From Pseudoprevotella muciniphila (GTDB lineage: Bacteria; Bacteroidota; Bacteroidia; Bacteroidales; Bacteroidaceae), in assembly GCF_003265305.2 (NCBI RefSeq), contig NZ_CP033459.1, forward strand, positions 558,001 to 622,000: a stretch of DNA of 64,000 nt. Reading direction: 5' to 3'. Of the stretch, positions 1 to 8,053 are shown piece after piece (the first letter of the stretch is position 1; each line of letters opens with the position of its first letter). The position numbers were made by a program, and so were the translations under genes. Below the pieces are notes generated by a model. It was given only the letters and a program-made list of their open reading frames with translations, made no database searches and had not been told where the DNA came from.

Positions 1-165
1 TGCGAGTGCCTGATGATATATTTTTTCCGCCTTGTCGAAATCTCCTGACCTGAAAGCCCTGTTGCCCTGTCTGACGGATTTCCAGAAAGCAGTTTGTGCA
101 GATGCTGAAACAGACAGCAATCCAAGCACCATACAAAGACATATATTTTTGACAGCGAATTTCAT
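1..165 (-). CDS. batC: BatC-like TPR protein, C-terminus cut by window edge
   Basis: The first 55 codons of a minus-strand gene are present, starting at an ATG at 165 and running off the left edge in frame. The N-terminus is a signal peptide ending in SVSASAQ. It is followed by GNRAFRSGDFDKAEKIYHQA, which has the alternating small/aromatic pattern of a TPR helix pair. It starts 13 bases after batB ends, in the same direction. In Bacteroidetes Bat operons a periplasmic TPR protein (BatC, sometimes named BatE) follows batB, so the call rests on both the sequence and its position. Whether further TPRs or an SH3 domain follow cannot be seen. Confidence 0.8.
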   Translation of the reverse strand, partial: MKFAVKNICLCMVLGLLSVSASAQTAFWKSVRQGNRAFRSGDFDKAEKIYHQALA

Positions 166-178
166 TATATCTTGTGTT

Positions 179-1192
179 TTATTTCGTAAACAATCTGAAT
201 TTTCTGTAGAATGGATTTTTTGTCTCAAAGATGAGAAATTCTGCAACGATGAAGAAAAGTGCCAGAATTGCGAAGGCGATGAACTGCTCGTTGTAGGTGT
301 CGTATGCAGTTATTGCCGTATCGTGCTGCAACTTATCTATTTCGTTTTGCAACTGTTGAAGGGCGTTGTTTGAGTTGTCCACGTGTATGTACTTTCCGTT
401 GCCTTCCTTTGCCACTTGCTTACAGATTTCCTCGTTTAATGCCGTGACCACGACCTGTCCGTTGTTGTCGGTCATTGGGCCGTCACCTTGCGGTATGGGT
501 GAACCTTCTGTGCTTCCTATTCCGAGGACATAGACGTTACGGTTATCGTCTGCGGCTTCCTTTGCTGCTTCTAATGCATTTTCCTCATGGTTTTCTCCAT
601 CGGTAATGACAACTATTGCTTTTCCTACTCTTTTGTTTGCAGTAAAACTATTGTTTGCCAACGATATAGCCGCAGCGAGATTCGTACCCTGTATGCTCAC
701 CATGTCTGTGGTTATGGCATCGAGGAACATCCTTGCCGAAACGAGGTCGTTCGTTATAGGCAGTTGCGGATAGGCTTCTCCTGCAAACACGATTAGTCCT
801 ACTTTGTCGTTCTGCATTCTGTCAATGATGGTTGTTGCAAGAATCTTAGCCTTTTCGAGCCTTGAAGGCTGTACATCACGCGCCAGCATTGAGTTGGAAA
901 CGTCCACCACGAAAATGGCTTCTATTCCTTTTTTTGTATCCTTTGTTGTCTGCATTCCGAACTGTGGCCTCGCCATCATGAGAACTATCATGGCTAATGC
1001 CGACGTCATGAGTGCAAACTTGGTGATGTATCTTTTTCTTGAATATTCCTCCACGAGTCCGTGCACGAGTTTGCGCTCTCCGAATCGTTTCATGCGTTTA
1101 CGATAGGCGAAGAGTGTAAGCAGCCATACCACGATGAAGGCGGGTATCAGCAGGAGTGCGTAGAGGTATTCCGGATTTGCAAATCTAAACAT
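179..1192 (-). CDS. batB: BatB, membrane-anchored von Willebrand factor A protein
   Basis: 337 residues. There is an N-terminal membrane helix at about 9-29, a second at about 59-75, a VWA domain at about 90-285 and a C-terminal helix at about 305-325. The metal-ion-dependent adhesion site is visible as D97-V-S99-N-S101, with the later VVITDGEN strand that supplies the next MIDAS residue. The VWA domain is predicted to face the periplasm between the helices. It lies 22 bases after batA and 13 before batC in a six-gene operon. BatB and BatA are paralogues; the long periplasmic insert with SPIPQGDGPM favours BatB. Bat proteins are linked to aerotolerance and envelope stress in Bacteroides, but their molecular role is unsettled. 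Confidence 0.9.
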   Translation of the reverse strand: MFRFANPEYLYALLLIPAFIVVWLLTLFAYRKRMKRFGERKLVHGLVEEYSRKRYITKFALMTSALAMIVLMMARPQFGMQTTKDTKKGIEAIFVVDVSNSMLARDVQPSRLEKAKILATTIIDRMQNDKVGLIVFAGEAYPQLPITNDLVSARMFLDAITTDMVSIQGTNLAAAISLANNSFTANKRVGKAIVVITDGENHEENALEAAKEAADDNRNVYVLGIGSTEGSPIPQGDGPMTDNNGQVVVTALNEEICKQVAKEGNGKYIHVDNSNNALQQLQNEIDKLQHDTAITAYDTYNEQFIAFAILALFFIVAEFLIFETKNPFYRKFRLFTK

Positions 1193-1214
1193 ATTATCTG
1201 TTGAGAATAGTCTG

Positions 1215-2210
1215 TTATGGAAGTCTTCTGAGCCACGTCAGCCTCAAGAGCATTTCGAGCGTAAAGATGATGAGTGCCACGAGCCCGAAGAGTTGATAGG
1301 CTTCGTATCGCTTGTTGTAGTTCGTTGTTGTCAGTTTCGACTTTTCCAGTTGGTCTATATCTTTATATATTTCACTCAATTCATCAGTGCTTTGAGCTGA
1401 ATAATACAGTCCTCCCGTCTGTGCAGCGATTTCTTCAAGCGTGTTTGTATTGTTCACCCCATTGGCTGTTGTGTCATTGTCGAGAGGTTCTGTATTTGAC
1501 TGGTTTTCGTATCCCGGCACACCTACCGAAATGACATATATTCTTATTCCGAGGTTTTTCGCCATTTCCGTAGCCGTGAGTGGTGAGATGTTGCCGGTAT
1601 TGTTTTCCCCGTCGGTCAGCAGTATGACCACTTTGCTTTTCGTATGGCTTCTTTCGAGATGAGTAACGGCATTGGCTATTCCCATGCCTATTGCCGTGCC
1701 CGGCGCGATGACACCTTGGCGCTGCAGGTTGCAATTCACCCTGACGAGAAGACTGAGCAAGGCTGCATGGTCGGTGGTCAGCGGGCATTGTGTGAACGCC
1801 TCGCCTCCGAAGAGAGTCAGACCGATGTTGTCGTTTGGCCTGTTTGAGATAAATTCTGTTGCCACATTCTTTGCCGCCGTTATTCTGTCGGGCGTAAGGT
1901 CTTGGTGCAACATACTGACAGAGATGTCCATTGCCAACATAATATCAATGCCTTCCTGCTCGTTTTTCGATATAGCATTTCTCGTTTGTGGTCGTGCCAG
2001 GACTATGACGATGAGTATGAAGACAAGCATTCTCAGGAAGAAAGGCAGATGCACGAGCATGGTTTTCATCGTTACCGGAAGTTTCCTGAATGGCGCGGTT
2101 GTTGCCATTTTTATGGTCGGCTCATGCTTCCTGAGACGTGAGAAGTGCCACCACACCATAGGGATGAGGAGCAGTAACAATAACAGATATATAGGATTGG
2201 CGAGTGTCAC
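1215..2210 (-). CDS. batA: BatA, membrane-anchored von Willebrand factor A protein
   Basis: 331 residues with the same build as BatB: N-terminal helix about 5-23, second helix about 55-71, VWA domain about 85-285, C-terminal helix about 305-325. The MIDAS motif is D95-I-S97-V-S99 (AMDISVSML), followed by LLTDGENNTGN. The start is a GTG at 2210; an in-frame stop lies two codons upstream, so no ATG start is available. This unusual start, 22 bases after the preceding gene, may lower its translation relative to its neighbours. It belongs to the Bat operon between the BatD-like gene and batB. BatA and BatB probably act together as a periplasm-facing VWA pair (inference from family and gene order). 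Confidence 0.9.
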   Translation of the reverse strand: MTLANPIYLLLLLLLIPMVWWHFSRLRKHEPTIKMATTAPFRKLPVTMKTMLVHLPFFLRMLVFILIVIVLARPQTRNAISKNEQEGIDIMLAMDISVSMLHQDLTPDRITAAKNVATEFISNRPNDNIGLTLFGGEAFTQCPLTTDHAALLSLLVRVNCNLQRQGVIAPGTAIGMGIANAVTHLERSHTKSKVVILLTDGENNTGNISPLTATEMAKNLGIRIYVISVGVPGYENQSNTEPLDNDTTANGVNNTNTLEEIAAQTGGLYYSAQSTDELSEIYKDIDQLEKSKLTTTNYNKRYEAYQLFGLVALIIFTLEMLLRLTWLRRLP

Positions 2211-2232
2211 TATTTATGCACTTTTTACGGTT

Positions 2233-3306
2233 TTATAACATTTCGTAGATTTCGATGCAGAGGTATATGCAGAGCACTATTGCCATGATTGAGAGGAGCG
2301 TGATGAGTGTCCACCGCAGGGTGCGCCTGCGCCTCATGGCATCTTCTTCGAGTACGATTTCCTTGACGACAGGTTTTTCAGGTTCTGGCGCCTCCGCCTT
2401 CGTGTTGTTCACATAGTCGAGTGCTTGCATGAAGTTGCGGTCTTTTTCAGAGAGCGACGTGGAGAGGTCAGCAAACTTCACGAGGTCGGCAGTGGAAAGT
2501 ATTTCCCTGAGTTCTGCCAGAGCGGTCTCATCATTCACCTGTTCCATCGCCTGTATGATTTCTGAAGAAGTTTTTTCTTCCGTATCCACCCCGAAACGCT
2601 CTTTTATGTATCGGCGCAGTGTGTCGGTGAGTTTTACGTAGTATGTTTTCTCTTCTTCTTTCGTAACAAATTCCGTTTGCTTTATGGCATTGATTTCATC
2701 AATTGCCTTGCTGTGCGGTTGTTGTTTTGGCTGCACCACCACTTTTTTCCTGATGGGTTTGTTTCGCTTCGCTCTTCGCAGGAGCCAGACATCTGCCACG
2801 ACGAGAAGTGGCAAAAGCAGAACTAATGCCCAAAATAGTGGCGACCATTCGAAGTCCGCATCCACCACGTCTTTCTCGGAGAAGAACTTCTGGAGATGTG
2901 TCGTGTCCACAGGTACGGATACCACTTTCAGGTTCATCGGTTTTGCAGACTGATATCGTTTTCCTGAGACTTCTACTTCAAATGGGGGTATCTGATAGTT
3001 TGCTGAATCAAAAGAAGTGAGTATGTATTCTCTTTTCAGTTTTAAGCCATTGTCCGCAGCGAGAGTGTCGATTTTTCCCACAGCCACCACTTCTATACCC
3101 GGAACTATTTGTGCGCTTTCTTCGATTTGAGGAAAATTAACAACTTGGTTATTTGGCGCTGCGATGTTTGCGGTCAGGGTTGTCTGCTGTCCGATGTGTA
3201 TGAGTGCTGAATCGAGCGCGGCTTCAACTTTTACCTGTGCCTGCACTGCGATAGTAGATAGCACAGCCAGAATCAGCATCTGTATTTTTATTGCATAAGA
3301 TTTCAT
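2233..3306 (-). CDS. BatD-like membrane protein of the Bat operon
   Basis: 357 residues. A signal peptide ends at about residue 24 (AVQAQ). A beta-rich periplasmic part of about 120 residues (VKVEAALDSALIHIGQQTTL) resembles the N-terminal repeat of BatD. Then come a membrane helix at about 157-177, a basic cytoplasmic stretch, a helical domain containing YIKERFGVDTEEKTS, and a final helix at about 333-353. Full BatD proteins are roughly 600 residues, so this is the shorter gene usually found between DUF58 and batA in Bacteroidetes. It ends 22 bases before batA. It may help present or anchor the VWA proteins, but its biochemical function is unknown. Confidence 0.7.
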   Translation of the reverse strand: MKSYAIKIQMLILAVLSTIAVQAQVKVEAALDSALIHIGQQTTLTANIAAPNNQVVNFPQIEESAQIVPGIEVVAVGKIDTLAADNGLKLKREYILTSFDSANYQIPPFEVEVSGKRYQSAKPMNLKVVSVPVDTTHLQKFFSEKDVVDADFEWSPLFWALVLLLPLLVVADVWLLRRAKRNKPIRKKVVVQPKQQPHSKAIDEINAIKQTEFVTKEEEKTYYVKLTDTLRRYIKERFGVDTEEKTSSEIIQAMEQVNDETALAELREILSTADLVKFADLSTSLSEKDRNFMQALDYVNNTKAEAPEPEKPVVKEIVLEEDAMRRRRTLRWTLITLLSIMAIVLCIYLCIEIYEML

Positions 3307-3308
3307 TT

Positions 3309-4181
3309 TCAGATTCGTTTTGAAAACAATTTCATCAATGCCTTGACGTAATCGCCATCGGTTACTACATCGACGTTATCCACACCACTTTTGGTAAAAA
3401 CTTCTGCCAATTTTTTCGAGGACTCTATCCACCATTTCCGCTGTGCTTCGCGCACTGTCTTGCTCGATGTGTCGATGTATTGTGTCTGTCCTGTTTCGCT
3501 GTCCTGCACCTTCATCAGTCCTACGTCGGGCAGTGCTATCATTCGCTTGTCGTACACCCGGAGTGCCACGACATCGTGTTTTCTGTTGGCTATGGTGAGT
3601 GGTCGGCTGAAATCGGCATCATCGATGAAGTCGCTCATGATGAACGCAATACATTTTCTCTTGATTGCTCCCATAAGGAATTCGAGAGGCACACTGATAT
3701 TTGTCCGCCTGTTGGCTGTAGGGAAAGCGAGGAGTTCGCGAATAATATAGAGAATGTGCTTGCGTCCTTTTTTAGGGGGTATGAATTTTTCTATGCGGTC
3801 GCTGAAGAAAATTACTCCTATCTTGTCATTGTTTTGTGTTGCACTGAATGCCAATGTGGCAGCCATTTCTGCCACGAGTTCGCGCTGTGTCCGTCGGTGC
3901 GTGCCGAAATCGAGGCTTGAGGAGATGTCCACAAGCAGCATCACGGTAAGTTCGCGCTCTTCTTCATACACTTTGACGAAAGGCCGGTTGAAACGTGCCG
4001 TAACGTTCCAGTCTATGTCGCGCACATCGTCGCCCGGCTGATATTCCCGCACTTCTGCAAATGACATACCCCTGCCCTTGAACGCGGAATGATATTCGCC
4101 GGCAAAGATATTGTTGGTCAGCGCCTTCGTCTTGAATTCTACGCGCCTTACTTTCTTCAGGAGTTCAACGGTATCTTGCAT
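3309..4181 (-). CDS. DUF58 domain protein (VWA-like, MoxR partner)
   Basis: 290 residues from the ATG at 4181; a longer open frame reaches further upstream, but its extra N-terminus overlaps moxR and is low-complexity basic sequence. The DUF58 hallmark GRGMSFAEVREYQPGDDVRD (residues about 37-56) is present, followed by IDWNVTARFNRPFVK and a VWA-like strand with D85-I-S87-S-S89. No membrane helix is seen, so it is probably cytosolic or peripheral. It starts 8 bases after moxR and ends 2 bases before the BatD-like gene. DUF58 proteins are obligate neighbours of MoxR AAA+ ATPases and are thought to be their substrates or adaptors. Confidence 0.88.
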   Translation of the reverse strand: MQDTVELLKKVRRVEFKTKALTNNIFAGEYHSAFKGRGMSFAEVREYQPGDDVRDIDWNVTARFNRPFVKVYEEERELTVMLLVDISSSLDFGTHRRTQRELVAEMAATLAFSATQNNDKIGVIFFSDRIEKFIPPKKGRKHILYIIRELLAFPTANRRTNISVPLEFLMGAIKRKCIAFIMSDFIDDADFSRPLTIANRKHDVVALRVYDKRMIALPDVGLMKVQDSETGQTQYIDTSSKTVREAQRKWWIESSKKLAEVFTKSGVDNVDVVTDGDYVKALMKLFSKRI

Positions 4182-4189
4182 CGTTGGTA

Positions 4190-5185
4190 TTAAGGCACTT
4201 GTACCTTGTTGAGTATCTCTTTGATTATTGTGTCGGCTGTAATGTTTTCGGCTTCGGCTTCGTAGGTCAGGCCTATGCGGTGGCGCAGAACGTCGAATGC
4301 CACATCGCGAATGTCTTCTGGGATGACATAACCACGGTGCTTCATGTAAGCACATGTGCGCCCTGCAATGGCGAGGTTGATGCTTGCACGGGGTGAGCCA
4401 CCGAAACTGATATAGTTCTTCAGCGCAGGCAGTCCGTACTTTTCAGGGTTGCGCGATGCAAAGACAATGTCGGTGATGTATTGCTCTATTCTTTCGTCCA
4501 CATACACCTTCTTGACGACTTCGCGTGCTTCGAGAATTTTCCCGATGCTGATGACCGGCTGAACTTCGGGCTGTTCTGCAGCAATCTGTGAACGGATGAT
4601 TTGCTTCTCTTCTTCAAGCGATGGATAGGACACCACCACCTTCATCATGAAGCGGTCCACCTGTGCTTCGGGGAGCGAATAGGTTCCTTCCTGTTCGATG
4701 GGGTTTTGTGTGGCAAGAACGAGGAAGGGTTCCGGCAGCGGGAATGTTTCTTCGCCAATCGTTACCTGACGTTCCTGCATGGCTTCGAGGAGCGCACTCT
4801 GCACCTTTGCCGGAGCGCGGTTGATTTCGTCTGCCAACAGGAAATTGGCAAAGACGGGACCTTTCTTCACGCTGAACGTCTCTTGTTTCTGACTATAGAC
4901 GAGTGTGCCTATGACGTCGGCAGGGAGAAGGTCGGGTGTGAACTGAATTCTGCTGAATTTCGCATCAATCAGTTGCGCCAGAGTCTTTATTGCCAGTGTT
5001 TTTGCCAGTCCGGGCACACCTTCAAGCAGGATGTGTCCGTTGCTGATAAGTCCTATGAGGAGTGCATCGATAAGATGCTTCTGTCCTACGATGGTTCTGT
5101 GCATACCATCAGAGAGTTCTGAAAGGAATGCCGACTGGTTTTCTATTTCAGCATTCAATGCCTGAATATCTACATTTGTAGCCAT
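4190..5185 (-). CDS. moxR: MoxR-family AAA+ ATPase
   Basis: 331 residues from the ATG at 5185 (MATNVDIQALNAE); in-frame sequence upstream is AT-rich leader and was not used. The Walker A loop is GVPGLAKT at about 56-63, Walker B is LLADEINRAPAK, and sensor 1 is LATQNPIEQEGTY. The C-terminal lid contains SPRASINLAIAGRTCAYMKH. MoxR ATPases act as chaperones that remodel or metallate VWA proteins. As the first gene of the Bat operon, it is the likely ATP-driven partner of the DUF58 and BatA/BatB proteins. A -7-like box (gcaaaaata on the plus strand, near 5230) lies upstream. Confidence 0.92.
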   Translation of the reverse strand: MATNVDIQALNAEIENQSAFLSELSDGMHRTIVGQKHLIDALLIGLISNGHILLEGVPGLAKTLAIKTLAQLIDAKFSRIQFTPDLLPADVIGTLVYSQKQETFSVKKGPVFANFLLADEINRAPAKVQSALLEAMQERQVTIGEETFPLPEPFLVLATQNPIEQEGTYSLPEAQVDRFMMKVVVSYPSLEEEKQIIRSQIAAEQPEVQPVISIGKILEAREVVKKVYVDERIEQYITDIVFASRNPEKYGLPALKNYISFGGSPRASINLAIAGRTCAYMKHRGYVIPEDIRDVAFDVLRHRIGLTYEAEAENITADTIIKEILNKVQVP

Positions 5186-5313
5186 ATTATGAACTTGTTT
5201 TTTATTTCGTATTCTTGGATTTTCTAAAAACAAGCAAAAATAATATAAAAAATCCGAAGAGCGCCACAAATTGGTACGACTTTTTGCTTCCGTATTGTCT
5301 TATCCGTATAAGG

Positions 5314-6047
5314 GTGTTCACGGCGTTCACAGCGTTCACGGCGTTCACGGTGTTCAGGTGTTCACGGTGTTCACATTCCTATAGCGTGAACGCGTGAACA
5401 CTTTCGCTTAAATCATCAAGTAACAAAATGAATATCAAGTATTTGTATAATACAAACTGGTGTTCACGGTATTTTCTGATATAATACAAAAATTATCAAG
5501 ACTTAAAGAATTAAAGAATTATTCTCTTATTTATTGATTTTATTGATTCATATAAATTATCATTGACAGTTCAGAGTTGGCGTCAGCGATAAAGTCGGTA
5601 TGTGATACTACGGTTTTAAGGATAAACTTCAACGGAGCGATACAGAATTGTGCAAATTTTGGTGATGACAATATACTGTGCCGCCCATACTGGGCTCATG
5701 AAACGTTACTTTATATAACAGGGGTTCCAGTCGCTTCGCTCCTTTCACGCCAGCCTATGTTGTTGCGTCCCTCCGGGACTGCCATAGCGGCAACTGTTGG
5801 GAAACGTCCAGACTACCGAATTTATCCGTAGAATCTATAGTTGCTGTTCGGCAGTTGTTCACGCTTCAGGTGTATTTGAACACCCAATGTTATATAAAAA
5901 TAATTGATATTCAGTTTGTTAAGTATCTGTTTTTGTTCAAGTGTTCACGCGTTCACGCTATAGGAATGTGAACACCGTGAACACCTGAACACCGTGAACA
6001 CCGTGAACGCTATGAACACCGTGAACGCCATGAACACCTTGAATGCC
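5314..6047. repeat. Inverted array of 9-base units around a gene-free core
   Basis: The left arm (about 5314-5403) is a tandem run of units such as GTTCACGGC, GTTCACAGC and GTTCACGGT. The right arm (about 5939-6047) is the same run on the other strand. Positions 5343-5403 and 5939-5999 are perfect reverse complements for 61 bases. Outside that, units match with scattered C/T differences. Inside, a looser inverted similarity continues for some 80 bases (TGAATATCAA near both arms). The 535-base core has no convincing gene; near 5740-5790 it carries a GC-rich stretch (TTGCGTCCCTCCGGGACTG) resembling intergenic repeats of other Bacteroidetes (recollection, not a search). It could be a MITE, a recombination target or a very long hairpin. 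Confidence 0.85.
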
Positions 6048-6171
6048 CCTTAAGTCATTTTTTTTGTAAACAGGTTGTCAAAATTGTCAGTCGGTTTTAC
6101 AAATTGGGCAGTAATGTTAAAAATCATTGGTTTGTGATTTGATTTTAAAGCACTAATTCGTGATAAATCAT

Positions 6172-6179
6172 TATCTTTG
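6172..6179 (+). promoter_or_regulatory. Predicted -7 box before the ThiE-like gene
   Basis: TATCTTTG matches the Bacteroidetes -7 consensus TAnnTTTG and lies 21 bases before the ATG at 6201. No good TTTG is present at the expected -33 distance. The short leader rules out a TPP riboswitch between this promoter and the gene. Confidence 0.5.
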
Positions 6180-6200
6180 CAGTTGTAAACTTTTCTCTGT

Positions 6201-6797
6201 ATGAAACTCATTTTAATGACGACTCCTAATTTCTTCATTGAAGAGCATCAGATTCTTACTGCGCTTTTTGATGAGGGTTTGGATATTCTTCATATTCGGA
6301 AGCCTCATACGGAGCCTGTTTATTCCGAGCGTTTGCTGTCGTTGATTCCTGAAGAGTTTCGCAAGCGCATCATGGTTCACGACCATTATTATCTTAAGAA
6401 CGAATACAAACTCAAGGGCATCCACCTTAATCCTCGCAACAATCCTCCTGAAAAGTTCAAGGGCACTACGAGTTGTTCCGTTACTACGCTTGATGATGCG
6501 CGTCAGTTGCGCAAGAGTGTGGATTACATGATACTGAGTCCTGCCACTCCCGAGACAGGCACTATTCAGTCGGGTGTTGACGAAGCGCTTTTTGAGCAAT
6601 ATAGTAAGGAGAAGGTGGTTGACAGCAAGTTGATGTATATGGGTGGTGCTTCACTGGAGAACATTGGCGCCATAAAGAGCGCAGGTTTTGGAGGTGCCGT
6701 GCTTTATGGGTGCATCTGGAACCGTTTCGACCTGCATTCGAGCGACGATTTCAAGGACGTTACCGGCTATTTCCGCAAAATCAGAAAGAACTGCTGA
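6201..6797 (+). CDS. Thiamine phosphate synthase-like protein (ThiE/TenI family)
   Basis: 198 residues, a single TIM-barrel domain of the ThiE/TenI superfamily. Visible family blocks are LDILHIRKP (strand 2), RIMVHDHYYL, GIHLNPRNNP, TTSCSVTTLDDA, YMILSPATPETGT (counterpart of the usual GP-F-T-K segment) and the phosphate-binding end MYMGGASLENIGAIKSAGFGG. ThiE joins the pyrimidine and thiazole halves of thiamine. Several ThiE substrate residues look replaced here, so a TenI-like or divergent role is possible. No other thiamine gene and no TPP riboswitch are nearby. It is followed by a terminator and then prs, so it is probably transcribed alone. Confidence 0.75.
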   Translation: MKLILMTTPNFFIEEHQILTALFDEGLDILHIRKPHTEPVYSERLLSLIPEEFRKRIMVHDHYYLKNEYKLKGIHLNPRNNPPEKFKGTTSCSVTTLDDARQLRKSVDYMILSPATPETGTIQSGVDEALFEQYSKEKVVDSKLMYMGGASLENIGAIKSAGFGGAVLYGCIWNRFDLHSSDDFKDVTGYFRKIRKNC

Positions 6798-6802
6798 CAC
6801 CA

Positions 6803-6830
6803 CCCGAGCCCCATTATGGCTCGGGATTTT
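6803..6830 (+). terminator. Intrinsic terminator after the ThiE-like gene
   Basis: Stem CCCGAGCC / GGCTCGGG with a 7-base loop, followed by ATTTTT, starting 5 bases after the stop codon. Confidence 0.85.
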
Positions 6831-6869
6831 TAAATGTAAAAATTTATAACTAAACATAAACACAAAGCA

Positions 6870-7802
6870 ATGAATTCCAATTTCATCGTATTTTCAGGCA
6901 CTAATTCGAGGTATCTTGCCGAAAAGATCTGTAAGGAACTTGATTGTCCTATGGGCAAGATGCAGACCACTTTTTTTGCAGATGGCGAGTTTGAAGTTTG
7001 CTACGAAGAGATTGTCCGTGGTCGCGACGTGTTCCTTGTCCAGAGCACATTTGCTCCAGCCGACAATTTCATGGAACTTCTACTGATGATTGACGCTGCC
7101 AAGCGTGCTTCTGCAAAGAGTATCAATGCCGTCATTCCCTATTTCGGCTGGGCGCGTCAGGACCGCAAGGACAAGCCACGTGTATCGATTGGTGCGAAAC
7201 TTGTTGCAGACATTCTGGGTGTTACGGGCATTGACCGCCTGATTACATTAGACCTCCATGCAGACCAGGAACAGGGTTTCTTCAATGTTCCCGTTGACCA
7301 TCTTTACGCTTCTTCGATTTTCCTGCCCTACGTTAAATCGCTGAATTTGGAAAATCTCTGCATTGCTACGCCAGACGTTGGCGGTTCCAAGCGTGCCAAC
7401 ACCTACGCCAAGTATCTGGACTGCCCGCTGGTGCTCTGCAACAAACAGCGCAAGAAGGCGAACGAGGTGGCTACCATGCAGATTATTGGTGAAGTTGAGG
7501 GCATGGACGTGGTCCTTGTGGATGACATGGTGGACACCGCTGGCACGATAGCCAAGGCTGCGAACCTGATGCTGGAGAATGGTGCTAACACTGTACGTGC
7601 CATTGCCACTCACTGCATCATGTCGGGTCCTGCCGACGAACGCATTGAGAACAGCGCCCTGACCGAGATGGTATTTACAGACACTATTCCATACAAGGGT
7701 ACTTGCAGCAAAGTAAAACAGATTTCATGCTCTAAACTTGTGGCAGATACCATCCGCTGCGTAATGGAAAACCGCAGTATTTCGGACCAATACCTGATAT
7801 AG
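6870..7802 (+). CDS. prs: Ribose-phosphate pyrophosphokinase (PRPP synthetase)
   Basis: 310 residues, full family length. It makes 5-phosphoribosyl 1-diphosphate from ribose 5-phosphate and ATP, for nucleotide, histidine, tryptophan and NAD synthesis in the cytosol. Landmarks are the flexible catalytic loop ending WARQDRKDKPR (about 98-108), DLHADQEQGFF in the ATP site, PDVGGSKRA, and the PRPP-binding signature VLVDDMVDTAGT (about 215-226). The ATG at 6870 gives the canonical start with FSGTNSRYLAEKI. A terminator precedes it, so it should have its own promoter in 6831-6869 or be expressed by read-through. No oddities. Confidence 0.97.
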   Translation: MNSNFIVFSGTNSRYLAEKICKELDCPMGKMQTTFFADGEFEVCYEEIVRGRDVFLVQSTFAPADNFMELLLMIDAAKRASAKSINAVIPYFGWARQDRKDKPRVSIGAKLVADILGVTGIDRLITLDLHADQEQGFFNVPVDHLYASSIFLPYVKSLNLENLCIATPDVGGSKRANTYAKYLDCPLVLCNKQRKKANEVATMQIIGEVEGMDVVLVDDMVDTAGTIAKAANLMLENGANTVRAIATHCIMSGPADERIENSALTEMVFTDTIPYKGTCSKVKQISCSKLVADTIRCVMENRSISDQYLI

Positions 7803-7814
7803 TAGATTTAGGTA

Positions 7815-7975
7815 TTAAGTTCCGCAAGTTCCACTTGCTTGAAGTTAAAGAAGTTAGCGACGAAACTTTAGACCGATAAATAATAAAATACAGAAAGGCA
7901 TCAGCATAAGGTAATGCCGTTAACTACGAGCGAAGCGATAACTTCGATAACTTCAATAACTTCAGAAAGTTTGGT
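7815..7975. repeat. Inverted arrays of AAGTTnnnG 9-base units
   Basis: The left arm (about 7815-7871) contains AAGTTCCGC, AAGTTCCAC, AAGTTAAAG and AAGTTAGCG. The right arm (about 7921-7972) on the opposite strand reads AAGTTATTG, AAGTTATCG, AAGTTATCG. The arms are related but not perfect. The layout repeats that of the element at 5314-6047 with a different unit. It sits in the convergent gap between prs and rtcB. Confidence 0.6.
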
Positions 7976-7990
7976 TAAGTAGAAATAAGA

Positions 7991-8034
7991 ATCGGTCATT
8001 AGGATTTCTCTGTTTGATTATCCTAATGACCGAT
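7991..8034. terminator. Bidirectional terminator between prs and rtcB
   Basis: Perfect 15-base stem (ATCGGTCATTAGGAT with its reverse complement) and a 14-base loop, placed between two converging genes. The T-tracts are weak on both strands, so it may act mainly as an RNA 3-prime-end stabiliser. Confidence 0.7.
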
Positions 8035-8053
8035 TTGCTGTCATTGTGCCTTA

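Noticed and set aside
5577-5831. 84-codon plus-strand open frame inside the inverted-repeat element
   Set aside because: No signal, domain or promoter. It covers a GC-rich stretch resembling intergenic repeats of other Bacteroidetes, and the translation (SRQPMLLRPSGT) looks like the chance product of such repeats.
5186-6200. TPP riboswitch upstream of the ThiE-like gene
   Set aside because: No CTGAGA or conserved TPP core was seen, and the promoter leaves a leader of only about 14 bases.
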